A DNA stretch of 55,270 nt from a virus. Below are positions 41,022 through 49,226 of the stretch, in pieces; position 1 is the first letter of the stretch; every line of letters starts with the position of its first letter. The translations under genes and the position numbers were made by a program. The stretch is taken from the IMG/VR virus record IMGVR_UViG_3300017956_000015, positions 1-55,270 of that record; one strand, written 5' to 3'. Below the pieces are notes generated by a model. It was not told the DNA's origin. It did not search any database and was given only the letters and a program-made list of their open reading frames with translations.

Positions 41022-42306
41022 GTACGGGGCCAAGGAGCCTGACAAGTTAAAGATAAAAGACATGACTCCACGTGAGAAGGAGTTGTTGATAGAGTCGGAC
41101 ACTTTCTGTATGCTTCCGTGGATGCACCTCCATGCGTACCCAGATGGTAGGGCATACCCTTGCTGTTTCGCATTTGATCCATATCCTGTTGGTGACCTGA
41201 ACAAGCAGAGCCTCAAGGAAGTTTTCAACGGCGACAAGATGAAGCAGATGCGATTGAACATGCTGGACAACAAGCCATGCAAGGAATGTGGCAAGTGTTA
41301 TGACCAAGAGCAGAGCGGATTCTTCTCGATGAGATTAAGTTCCAACAAGCATTTTGGACATAATATAGGACTTGTGGAATCCACACAGCCAGACGGATCC
41401 GCAGACTTCGTAATGAAGTACTGGGATATTAGGTTCAGCAACATCTGTAACTTCGCCTGCAGGAGTTGTGGCACATGGTTCAGTTCCAACTGGTACGAGG
41501 ACCACATCAAGATAACAGGGGGACCACCTAATCACGCCAAGATAATCAAGGTGGGCAGGTCCGCGGACGACATGTTCCAGCAGGTGCTTGATGAGATAGA
41601 ACATTCGGAACAGTTCTATTTCGCTGGCGGCGAGCCTCTGATAATGGAGGAGCACTACCGTATATTGAAGGAATTGGACAGGCGCAAGATGTATCACGTT
41701 AGATTGATATACAACACCAACTTCTCCAGATTAAAGTTCAAAGATATGGACGTGTTGGAGTTATGGAACAAGTTTGAATCTGTTTCAATAGGTGCCAGCC
41801 TTGACGCAGAGGGTGAGCGTGGTGAATTCTTGAGGAAAGGAACCATATGGGAGAACACGCTGGCCAACAGGAAAAGGATGATGGAGGTTTGTCCACAGGT
41901 AGATTTCTATGTGTCAGCCACCGTCAGCCTACCCAACGCACTGCACGTTGTGGATTTCCATAAGAGTTGGGTGGAGAAAGGTTTGATTAAGCCACAAGAT
42001 TTCAACTACAACCTATTACAGAGTCCCACGTGGCAGAGGATAGACATATTGCCCAAAGAGTACAAGCAACAGATAAAAGAAAAATATGAGGAACACATCA
42101 AATGGTTAAGACCCCTAGACCCGTTGACCAGGGCAATTAAGGGTTTTGAATCTGCCTTGGATTGGCTTTACAAGAGAGACCTACCTCAACATCTCGATAG
42201 GTTCTTTGAGAATACAAGGAAGTACGACAAAGTGAGGAACGAGAACTTCCTCGAAGTGTTCCCTGAATGGAAAGAATTATTCGAGAAGTATGAAAAACAG
42301 GATTAG
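41011..42306 (+). CDS. Radical SAM protein 3 of 5, N-terminal twitch-like region
   Basis: A 431-residue radical SAM protein starting at GTG with AGGAG nine bases upstream. Core motif C146-N-F-A-C150-R-S-C153; AGGEP near residue 208. Its N-terminal cysteine set is richer than in genes 1 and 2: C33 (FCMLPWMHL), C51-C52 after a PDG turn, then C90, C93 and C96 (PCKECGKC). This is very like a SPASM domain, although SPASM domains normally follow the radical SAM core. The end NFLEVFPEWKELF is the group's terminal motif. It overlaps genes 2 and 4 by 11 and 17 bases. Confidence 0.85.
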   Translation: MAYEYGAKEPDKLKIKDMTPREKELLIESDTFCMLPWMHLHAYPDGRAYPCCFAFDPYPVGDLNKQSLKEVFNGDKMKQMRLNMLDNKPCKECGKCYDQEQSGFFSMRLSSNKHFGHNIGLVESTQPDGSADFVMKYWDIRFSNICNFACRSCGTWFSSNWYEDHIKITGGPPNHAKIIKVGRSADDMFQQVLDEIEHSEQFYFAGGEPLIMEEHYRILKELDRRKMYHVRLIYNTNFSRLKFKDMDVLELWNKFESVSIGASLDAEGERGEFLRKGTIWENTLANRKRMMEVCPQVDFYVSATVSLPNALHVVDFHKSWVEKGLIKPQDFNYNLLQSPTWQRIDILPKEYKQQIKEKYEEHIKWLRPLDPLTRAIKGFESALDWLYKRDLPQHLDRFFENTRKYDKVRNENFLEVFPEWKELFEKYEKQD

Positions 42307-43627
42307 ACCTAGCGAAGGCAATAAAACTTTCTGTATGGCGCCTTGGACACACACCTACCTTTCGCCACAGATGGAACGCAGGTTGTGTTGTAGTTCAAGG
42401 GAATCCGCAGAAAACTTCAAGCAATACATAGACACAATAGATCCAAAGGGACACAATGACAAGTTGAACCTCACCACTCTGGACGAGCACTGGAACTCCG
42501 AGTACATGAAGGCAGTGAGGTTAAAACTGATGGCAGGTGAGGAGATACCCCAGTGTGCTGTTTGCAATCACAAGTTACTGAATGAACAGGTTTACAGGCA
42601 ACATTTCAATTGGCTATACAAGGATCAAGTGCAACAGGCATATGACAGCACTGATGAGACAGGTGCAACCACAATGAAGGTGCAGAGTTTCGACTACAGG
42701 TTCTCTAACCTTTGCAACTTCAGTTGTAGGATGTGTGGAGACATGTTGTCCAGCACCTGGGAGACAGAGAACAAGAAACATGGCAAGGGCGACTATGAGA
42801 ATTACCGTATATGGGGTAGGAAGGACATCAAGGCGCAGTTAGAGAAGTTCCATGATCAGCAGGTGGTACGGGAATTCACTGAGGCGGTAGAGGACAAAAG
42901 GATAACCGAACTTTACTGGTGCGGTGGTGAGCCACTGATGTGGAAGATACACTGGGAGGCCATGAAGCGTATCGTTGAACTGGGTTACCAGCATCAGGTA
43001 CTGGCCAGGTACAACTCAAACATGAGTCGTATAAATTTTTTCAATCTAAACCTGTTCGATGACATCCTAAGTCATTTTCCAAATTGGCAAATATGTGCTT
43101 CGATAGATGGCACGGGAGAAATAGGGGAGTACATCAGGACGGGATTGAAATATGAAGAATGGCTCGCTAATATGAAGTACGCCACTAGGTTTGCGGATGG
43201 CGGACGCAGGCGCATACAACTTGATCTCACGATCACACTGCCTGGCCTGTTTGATCTAGAGAACATGGTTGCCTTAAGCAATGACCTAGGCATAGAATTA
43301 CTGACGAAGCAGGTTTTCAATTTCTCACACGACAACGCTATGGCACCTCTGTTTATGCCATACGACATTATGAGCGAGATCATTGACGACGTAAGGGACA
43401 AGACACTGAAATATAAAAACAAGAACCTCAACAACTTCTTTGGACAACTGGACGAGATGCAAAGACAGAAACGCAACAACGAATTAGTCTATGAAACGGA
43501 GAAACATAAACAAGGACAAAAGGACGGTAAAGCAGAAATTGAAAGGCTAGATAGAATACGTGGCACTGACATAACAAAGATACTGTCCAAAAACAAGAAA
43601 GCATTGGAATGGTGGAAAAGTATTTAA
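42290..43627 (+). CDS. Radical SAM protein 4 of 5, N-terminal twitch-like region
   Basis: A 445-residue member of the group. Core motif C142-N-F-S-C146-R-M-C149; CGGEP near residue 206; N-terminal cysteines C15 (FCMAPWTH), C33-C34 and C89-x2-C92 (QCAVCN). The segment ICASIDGTGEIGEYIRTGL is shared in outline with gene 3 (IGASLDAEGERGEFLRKG) and marks a conserved strand and loop of the barrel. The C-terminal 60 residues are strongly charged and helical, and the terminal FP motif of the other copies is not evident. Start and stop overlap neighbouring genes. Confidence 0.84.
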   Translation: MKNRIRPSEGNKTFCMAPWTHTYLSPQMERRLCCSSRESAENFKQYIDTIDPKGHNDKLNLTTLDEHWNSEYMKAVRLKLMAGEEIPQCAVCNHKLLNEQVYRQHFNWLYKDQVQQAYDSTDETGATTMKVQSFDYRFSNLCNFSCRMCGDMLSSTWETENKKHGKGDYENYRIWGRKDIKAQLEKFHDQQVVREFTEAVEDKRITELYWCGGEPLMWKIHWEAMKRIVELGYQHQVLARYNSNMSRINFFNLNLFDDILSHFPNWQICASIDGTGEIGEYIRTGLKYEEWLANMKYATRFADGGRRRIQLDLTITLPGLFDLENMVALSNDLGIELLTKQVFNFSHDNAMAPLFMPYDIMSEIIDDVRDKTLKYKNKNLNNFFGQLDEMQRQKRNNELVYETEKHKQGQKDGKAEIERLDRIRGTDITKILSKNKKALEWWKSI

Positions 43628-44811
43628 AATCTAATATGTGTATGATACCATGGACCAGTCTAGAGACAAGACCGGGTGGCGAATACAAGCCTTGCTGTAT
43701 GTACAGGGAGGACTTGAAGGACAGTGCTGGTGTGCCTTTCAACACGAGAAAACATTCCATCACAGAAGTGATGCAGTCAAAGGCAATGGAGGACCTCAGA
43801 GAGTCTTTCAAGCGAGGAGAAAGACCCGCTGGCTGTGAAAGTTGTTGGAAAGAGGAGGACGGTGGGAAGACGTCTAAGAGGCAACATATGTGGTACAAGG
43901 CTCCACACCTTGGACAGATGCACATAGCACAAGACACCGTCGAGCCGAGATTCGTTGACCTTAAACTAGGAAACATATGCAATCTGAAATGTAGGATCTG
44001 TTCGCCTCATTCCAGTTCGCAGTGGGTCAATGACATGATCAAGATAGATCCAACGGGCAAGGACAAATGGAAGGAGTACAACACAAAGGGACTATGGCCA
44101 CGTGAGGAGAACGTGTTCATGAAGGATTTGGAGAACCACATAGAACAGATACGTTTTTTTGAGATAACTGGTGGTGAACCCCTAATGATTCAACAGCAAT
44201 TTGATGTCCTTCAAAAATGCGTTGACAAGGGAGTGGCTAAAAACATAGAGATACACTACAACACCAACGGAACACAGTTTCCAGAACAAGCAATAAGAGA
44301 TATCTGGCCACACTTCAAAAGGCTAGAGATAGCATTTAGCATAGACGATACGGAATCTCGATTTGAGTACCAGAGGCATCCTGCCAAATGGCATGAAGTG
44401 AATGATAACATCAACAAGTTCAAACAGGCGGGACTATCAAACTTTTCAATGCAGATCTGTACCACTATCAATTTTTTCAATGTTGCTCATGTTGACGAAC
44501 TTGCTCACCAAGTGAAAGAATGGAATCCAGATTTTTGGTACATCAATATACTGCATCATCCAGTTGAGTTTGACAGCCAACAGATACCTATCGCGATAAA
44601 GCAACAAATAGCCAACAAATTATCAAAATCCAAGATATACAAGAAGGAGATACAGACTGCTATAGATTACATGATGCAAGAACCTGCATACAAGATAAAT
44701 GATTGGCATTCAAAAGTCCAGGAAAAAATTATGCAGATAGATTCTGTCAGGAAAGAAAATTTCAAACAAACATTTCCATTTTTAAATAGTATGGTTGGAG
44801 TATATGACTAA
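43609..44811 (+). CDS. Radical SAM protein 5 of 5, N-terminal twitch-like region
   Basis: A 400-residue member of the group. Core motif C124-N-L-K-C128-R-I-C131; TGGEP near residue 186; N-terminal cysteines C11 (MCMIPWTS), C29-C30 and C76-x2-C79 (GCESCW). It ends in KENFKQTFPFLNS, the group's terminal motif. The start is uncertain: the ATG at 43609 overlaps the previous gene by 19 bases, and an ATG at 43636 just before the first cysteine is also possible. The predicted barrel keeps all SAM-binding signatures, so all five copies look catalytically competent. Confidence 0.85.
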   Translation: MVEKYLKSNMCMIPWTSLETRPGGEYKPCCMYREDLKDSAGVPFNTRKHSITEVMQSKAMEDLRESFKRGERPAGCESCWKEEDGGKTSKRQHMWYKAPHLGQMHIAQDTVEPRFVDLKLGNICNLKCRICSPHSSSQWVNDMIKIDPTGKDKWKEYNTKGLWPREENVFMKDLENHIEQIRFFEITGGEPLMIQQQFDVLQKCVDKGVAKNIEIHYNTNGTQFPEQAIRDIWPHFKRLEIAFSIDDTESRFEYQRHPAKWHEVNDNINKFKQAGLSNFSMQICTTINFFNVAHVDELAHQVKEWNPDFWYINILHHPVEFDSQQIPIAIKQQIANKLSKSKIYKKEIQTAIDYMMQEPAYKINDWHSKVQEKIMQIDSVRKENFKQTFPFLNSMVGVYD

Positions 44812-45607
44812 GAAATTTATAGCAGGTGGGTGCAGTTTCACCTTTGGACACGAACTCAGTGACGACGACAAGGGCAAAACGCCAAGCAAGAAGTCATGGG
44901 CTCATCTCCTTAGGGAGCATACTACATGGGAGTACGTTTGTGCCGCCAGGGCAGGATCAGGCAACAGCGGTATTGCTCGTAGGGTATTCAATGCTGTGTC
45001 ATCTTTTGAGACGGACCAGATCGGCGGAGTGGTGGTCATGTGGAGTTTCTTGTCTCGCTATGACTGGGCTATGCCAAGGCACAGGGAACTGGAGGGCACC
45101 AGGTGGGCCAGCATATCACCTTGGGACACAGAGACCGGTAACGAGGAGGCATTCAGGCACCTGGCCGGTTCAGAGGGACAACAGGAACAATGGAAGGCAC
45201 GCAGGGAGACATTCAAAGAGACCGGGGTCAAAGATTTTGCCGAGGCCATATACCGATACGGCGCAAACCAGTACCACGAGACATACCTCAGTTGGAAGAG
45301 CATCATCTGGTTGCAGAACATTTTGGAAAAGAAAAACATTCCTTATATGTTCACACTTGCAGACAACACCTTGTTTTACCAAGAGTTCACCCATCACAAG
45401 GACCAGGATGCTTTCATGCAGGCACTGTATTCAGAGATTGATTTTACCAAGTGGTACAGTTTTGGTGAGAGAGATATGGGGTTCAACCAATGGGCAATTA
45501 TGAATGACTATGAACGTGGCACTACACATCCACTAGACAAAGCACACAAAGATGCTACAATGTTAATGTTACCAACTTTTAGAAAACTTATAGGAGACAA
45601 GAAATGA
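44804..45607 (+). CDS. SGNH/GDSL-like hydrolase (island 2 copy)
   Basis: A 267-residue protein. The N-terminal GGCSFTFGHELSDD places Ser11 as the nucleophile of an SGNH fold; AGSGNSGIARRV is block II with the conserved Gly and Asn; VVVMWSFLSRYDW lies near block III; and THPLDKAHKDATM near the end supplies the His. The island-1 protein at 29643 has the same plan and the same Ser11. I start it at an ATG after GGAG. Acyl-ester transfer or removal on a glycan is the likely chemistry. It overlaps the last radical SAM gene by eight bases. Confidence 0.66.
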   Translation: MTKKFIAGGCSFTFGHELSDDDKGKTPSKKSWAHLLREHTTWEYVCAARAGSGNSGIARRVFNAVSSFETDQIGGVVVMWSFLSRYDWAMPRHRELEGTRWASISPWDTETGNEEAFRHLAGSEGQQEQWKARRETFKETGVKDFAEAIYRYGANQYHETYLSWKSIIWLQNILEKKNIPYMFTLADNTLFYQEFTHHKDQDAFMQALYSEIDFTKWYSFGERDMGFNQWAIMNDYERGTTHPLDKAHKDATMLMLPTFRKLIGDKK

Positions 45608-45708
45608 TCAAATGGTTTAAAAGCATATGGAACAAGATCAAGGAAGAGATCAAGTACAGGAAGAGACTTAAAGAATTAAAGAAGAAAGACCCGTTTATCT
45701 ACAAGTAA
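45604..45708 (+). CDS. 34-residue basic amphipathic peptide
   Basis: A 34-codon gene whose ATG overlaps the SGNH stop (ATGA) and which ends one base before the next start, so it fills the gap exactly. The product begins MIKWFKSIWNKIKEEI and ends KKKDPFIYK. It is strongly basic and amphipathic, with Trp/Phe/Ile on one face and Lys/Arg on the other. It could lie along the inner membrane surface or bind nucleic acid. A role as a modified peptide is possible but unsupported. Confidence 0.6.
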   Translation: MIKWFKSIWNKIKEEIKYRKRLKELKKKDPFIYK

Positions 45709-45709
45709 A

Positions 45710-46354
45710 ATGGAAATACTTAACAAAGACAAACTTGTACAGAAACTAGAAGAATGGAAAGGACATCCTTCTATACAGAATCTGATGGATAAATTCAGCA
45801 AGTTGCAGTCATACACCAAACAACAGATCAAGGAATCCAAATACGAACTTGTGGAGATGCCATACATAGACTGCTCAGAAGATCCAGTCAGGCCAGAACT
45901 GGACCTTGCATTCAGGCAGACATACGGAAGGAAAGTATACGGACTCAAGGACGACGTCGGAGATATAGCGGCAATAATCTGTTTCGCTTTCACAGACGAA
46001 GTGCCAAAGACAATAGAGGAAATGGATCAGATGAGTTATGACGCGGCACTCAAAGCGGTGCACAGGGCAGGAGTACAAGGTTCCATAGCGATAGCGTACA
46101 CAGTATGGGCAAAGAAGAAAGGCGGTGGACGAGCCATAGTGAACGAGGTTTACAAGATGGTCAAGAATTCAAATCATCTTAACAGGTTGGTTACACTTTC
46201 TCCACTCACAGACATGGCTAGGAATTTCCACACAAAGAACGGTGCAAAGGAACTGCAAGTGAACGAGACCACACAAAATTTTGAATACGACATCACGTTG
46301 GAGGAATGGGAAACTGCCTTAGAAAAAGCAAAAGGTTTCTTTAGAATAAAATGA
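45710..46354 (+). CDS. GNAT-like N-acetyltransferase
   Basis: A 214-residue protein with the GNAT plan. GSIAIAYTVWAKKKGGGRAIVNEVY has the central strand followed by a Gly-rich loop and helix suited to bind the acetyl-CoA pyrophosphate. RLVTLSPLTDMARNFHTKNGA matches the C-terminal 'N..a...y...GF' motif. The N-terminal 60 residues are helical and charged. In a sugar-modification operon an amino-sugar N-acetyltransferase is plausible. It overlaps the next small gene by four bases (ATGA). Confidence 0.62.
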   Translation: MEILNKDKLVQKLEEWKGHPSIQNLMDKFSKLQSYTKQQIKESKYELVEMPYIDCSEDPVRPELDLAFRQTYGRKVYGLKDDVGDIAAIICFAFTDEVPKTIEEMDQMSYDAALKAVHRAGVQGSIAIAYTVWAKKKGGGRAIVNEVYKMVKNSNHLNRLVTLSPLTDMARNFHTKNGAKELQVNETTQNFEYDITLEEWETALEKAKGFFRIK

Positions 46355-46518
46355 CCTGGTGGAACTGGTACTGTTATAGGTGCAAGTGGAAGGGTGTGGC
46401 CAATGAACTCGACAAAGACGATTCGGCAAATGAATGGTACGTCTGTCCAACGTGTAGCAGTGACGACATAGAAGACATGGGTTGGCACGAGGAGCAAGAT
46501 GAGAATACTGGGAATTAA
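46351..46518 (+). CDS. 55-residue zinc-ribbon protein
   Basis: A small gene overlapping the GNAT stop (ATGA) and the carbamoyltransferase start (by 20 bases). The product has two CxxC knuckles, Y-C8-Y-R-C11 and V-C32-P-T-C35, 20 residues apart, framed by Trp and acidic residues: a rubredoxin-like or four-cysteine zinc-ribbon fold. With the radical SAM cluster nearby, an iron-binding electron carrier is conceivable, but zinc is the default assumption. The exact overlaps on both sides make this a credible gene. Confidence 0.62.
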   Translation: MTWWNWYCYRCKWKGVANELDKDDSANEWYVCPTCSSDDIEDMGWHEEQDENTGN

Positions 46519-47965
46519 TTGTATGAACCACGATGCCGCAATGGCAGTGGTTGAATACAAGGAGGATAAAGGCAAAATACTCTGGGCCGCACACTCGGAG
46601 AGATATTCCAAAGTCAAAAACGATCACTATTTGAATTGGGCGATTGTCAACGAGGCCAACACTTATGGTCCTTTCGACAAAGTGGTATATTACGAGAAGC
46701 CTTGGCTCAAGAAAACCAGGCAGTTATACGCAGGGCAGTACAGCGATGCCTTGAGTTACACGGAACTGCCTCAGTGGCACCTGGATCACTTCAACATTAA
46801 GATAGACGAGTATGTAAGACACCATGACTCACACGCGGCCGCGGGATACTTCACATCACCTTTCAGTGAAGCAACAATCCTCACAGTGGATGCCATAGGA
46901 GAATGGGATACGGTGTCAATATCAACCGCATTGAACAGGACGATCACAAGGCGTGAAACTATAAAGTATCCACACAGCCTGGGAATACTATATTCTGCAT
47001 TCACACACAGGTGTGGTCTCAAACCCGCCGAAGAGGAATACATCCTAATGGGCATGGCCGCATACGGCACTCCAAAATACAAGGATGACATCTACAACGA
47101 CTTTGTTGAACAATCACCTTTTAGACTCAAACAAAATTTGCACAGAGGACTGGGAGATTGGCATCCAGAGGCGGACGTGATGGACATTGCCGCCAGCATA
47201 CAGGCAGTGACTGAAGAGTGTCTTGCCAATCTGTGGCATAGGGCCAGCAAGTACGCATCAAGAAATCTTGTCTATGCGGGAGGAGTTGCGTTAAACTGTG
47301 CCGCCAATAGGGTGTTGGCCAATTTGGGATTGTTTGATAACGTATGGATCATACCTAACCCCGGTGATGCTGGATCAAGTGTGGGTTGCATTGCCGCACA
47401 CGAAAAGAAATTTATAGAATGGGAGAATCCATTCCTTGGACACAACATAGATGGTGAGTATCCTGTGGACAGTTTGATAAAGGAATTGAAGGAGAACAAG
47501 ATGGTTGGCGTGGCAAGTGGACGGGCAGAGTTTGGTCCTAGGGCACTTGGTAATAGATCACTACTGGCAGACCCGAGGGGTGAGGACATCAAGGATCTGG
47601 TAAACTCAATCAAGAAAAGGCAGAAGTTTAGACCATTCGCTCCTGCCATATTAGAAGAGGATGTAAACGACTATTTTGAACTGCCTAAAGGCGTCAAAAA
47701 CACCCCTTATATGCAATATACAGCGGCGTGTACTGCTGGTAAAGACTTTCCTGCCATAGTACACTACGATAACACTTCTAGGGTTCAAACCGTGCGAAAA
47801 ACGGACAATCCAGGGTTCCACGCACTGCTCACGGAATGGAAGAAACAGACCGGTTGCCCAATACTACTAAACACCAGTCTCAACATAAAGGGACAGCCAA
47901 TAGTCAACGACAGGGCGGATGGTAAAGCATTCACAAACAAATACGGAGTAAAGGTACTAGGATGA
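46499..47965 (+). CDS. Carbamoyltransferase, NodU/CmcH family
   Basis: A 488-residue O-carbamoyltransferase. N-terminal Kae1-like half: MRILGINCMNHDAA, then HHDSHAA (H108, H109, H112), the metal/substrate site. Further on are YAGGVALNCAAN, NPGDAGSSVGC, and the YrdC-like C-terminal signature GRAEFGPRALGNRS and FRPFAPAIL. Members transfer the carbamoyl group of carbamoyl phosphate through carbamoyl-adenylate to a hydroxyl of a sugar or antibiotic. It is somewhat shorter than many bacterial members. GAGGAG lies six bases before the ATG. The acceptor here is probably a sugar, judging from the neighbours. Confidence 0.92.
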   Translation: MRILGINCMNHDAAMAVVEYKEDKGKILWAAHSERYSKVKNDHYLNWAIVNEANTYGPFDKVVYYEKPWLKKTRQLYAGQYSDALSYTELPQWHLDHFNIKIDEYVRHHDSHAAAGYFTSPFSEATILTVDAIGEWDTVSISTALNRTITRRETIKYPHSLGILYSAFTHRCGLKPAEEEYILMGMAAYGTPKYKDDIYNDFVEQSPFRLKQNLHRGLGDWHPEADVMDIAASIQAVTEECLANLWHRASKYASRNLVYAGGVALNCAANRVLANLGLFDNVWIIPNPGDAGSSVGCIAAHEKKFIEWENPFLGHNIDGEYPVDSLIKELKENKMVGVASGRAEFGPRALGNRSLLADPRGEDIKDLVNSIKKRQKFRPFAPAILEEDVNDYFELPKGVKNTPYMQYTAACTAGKDFPAIVHYDNTSRVQTVRKTDNPGFHALLTEWKKQTGCPILLNTSLNIKGQPIVNDRADGKAFTNKYGVKVLG

Positions 47966-48144
47966 GATACGTATTAATTTTTTTGTTCTTGGTGGGTTGT
48001 GGATTTAAGCCACACTATAATTGCATTCCTTCATCTGAAAAGATAGACGGGATAGAACAAAAAAAGACAGCAAGGCAAGAAGTATTAGACAAAGTAAAAA
48101 ATTGCATCGAGCAACCTATAATGGGTGTCTCCAAGGAGTTCTAA
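47962..48144 (+). CDS. Small predicted lipoprotein
   Basis: A 60-residue protein with a lipoprotein signal: MRYVLIFLFLVGCGFKP has a short basic start, a hydrophobic stretch and a lipobox LVGC with Cys13 as the lipid-bearing residue. The mature part is hydrophilic, with two more cysteines (NCIP, KNCIE). Phage lipoproteins of this size act in lysis (Rz1-like) or in blocking superinfection; neither can be chosen here. The start overlaps the carbamoyltransferase stop (ATGA) and the end overlaps the aminotransferase start (TAATG). Confidence 0.62.
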   Translation: MRYVLIFLFLVGCGFKPHYNCIPSSEKIDGIEQKKTARQEVLDKVKNCIEQPIMGVSKEF

Positions 48145-49226
48145 TGATCAAGTTTAGTGGAGTAGACAGGATATACGATTCATACAGTTGGAGGATAACT
48201 CGCAGGGCCAAAGAAGTTTGGCGTTCAGGAAACGTGATAAGCAGTAGGCACGTAGAGGGTTCGTTCCTTGACAAGTTTGAGACAGCAGTGGCAAAGTTTG
48301 CCAAGAGAAAATACGGCGTGGCAGTAGGCAGTGGTACAGATGCTTTGTACTTTGCCTTGAAGGCAAAAGGCATAGGACCAGAGAGCACTGTGTTGTGTCC
48401 TGCCATAAGTTATCTGGCCACAGCAGAAGCAATCAAACGTACCGGGGCAACAGTGCATTTCGTTGACGTGGACAATAAAGGACTAATATCAAAGTTGCCA
48501 GACTTTGGATTGCCCGATGCTGTGGTGTACGTTAACCTTTTTGGCAACCTGGCAGATTATGCCACGCTCAAGGAGTATTGTGTCAAAAGGAGAATACCCC
48601 TGATAGAGGACGCCGCACAGAGTTTTGGAAGTTACTACAATAATGTGCCAAGTGGAAAACTCGGTGACATAAGCACACTCAGTTTTGCACCAAGCAAACC
48701 ACTTCCATGTTTTGGAAACGGAGGTATGGTGCTGACCGACAGTGAAGATGAAGCCAACACTATCAGAGGTATGAGATATCATTCGGTAGGTACAGCAAAA
48801 TTAGATTACGGATACAATTCCTGTCTCAGCAATGATCATGCAAATGTTTTAAATTTTCTTTTGTCAAAATACAACAGTCTTCTGGGCAAGACAAAGAAAG
48901 TTAGATACTGGTACGAAACCAAGTTATTAGACCTAGGTATAAGTTCAATACAGACTAGAACTGGAACTGTTTCAAACAACCACAAGTTAGTTGTAAAGGT
49001 ACAGGACAGAGACGGATTAAGGAAATTTTTAGAGACCAAAGGTGTACAGACTCAGGTACATTACCTACAGCCTATGTCTAAAATGAAGATGTTCGACACA
49101 GGACAAGAAATGCCAAATGCTGAGAAATTCTGTATGGATGTGTTATCCCTACCAATTCATCCCTTCTTGAAAAAAGCCGAAGTGCTTTATGTTTGTAGAT
49201 GCATTGGAGAATACTATGGCATTTGA
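48144..49226 (+). CDS. DegT/DnrJ/EryC1-type sugar aminotransferase
   Basis: A 360-residue PLP-dependent aminotransferase. GSGTDALYFALKA at 62-74 is the phosphate-binding loop; IEDAAQSFGS (D156, Q159) contacts the cofactor ring; SFAPSKPLPCFGNGGM carries the Schiff-base Lys185. This family transfers an amino group to keto-sugar nucleotides in the synthesis of amino-deoxy sugars for surface polysaccharides. I start it at the ATG overlapping the lipoprotein stop, with AAGGAG upstream; an earlier frame start lies inside that gene. Length and motifs are normal. Confidence 0.9.
   Translation: MIKFSGVDRIYDSYSWRITRRAKEVWRSGNVISSRHVEGSFLDKFETAVAKFAKRKYGVAVGSGTDALYFALKAKGIGPESTVLCPAISYLATAEAIKRTGATVHFVDVDNKGLISKLPDFGLPDAVVYVNLFGNLADYATLKEYCVKRRIPLIEDAAQSFGSYYNNVPSGKLGDISTLSFAPSKPLPCFGNGGMVLTDSEDEANTIRGMRYHSVGTAKLDYGYNSCLSNDHANVLNFLLSKYNSLLGKTKKVRYWYETKLLDLGISSIQTRTGTVSNNHKLVVKVQDRDGLRKFLETKGVQTQVHYLQPMSKMKMFDTGQEMPNAEKFCMDVLSLPIHPFLKKAEVLYVCRCIGEYYGI

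Noticed and set aside
44826-45503. 225-codon plus-strand frame overlapping the SGNH gene
   Set aside because: The other frame has the SGNH motifs, a ribosome-binding site and correct operon overlaps; this one is Arg/Ser/Thr-rich without motifs.
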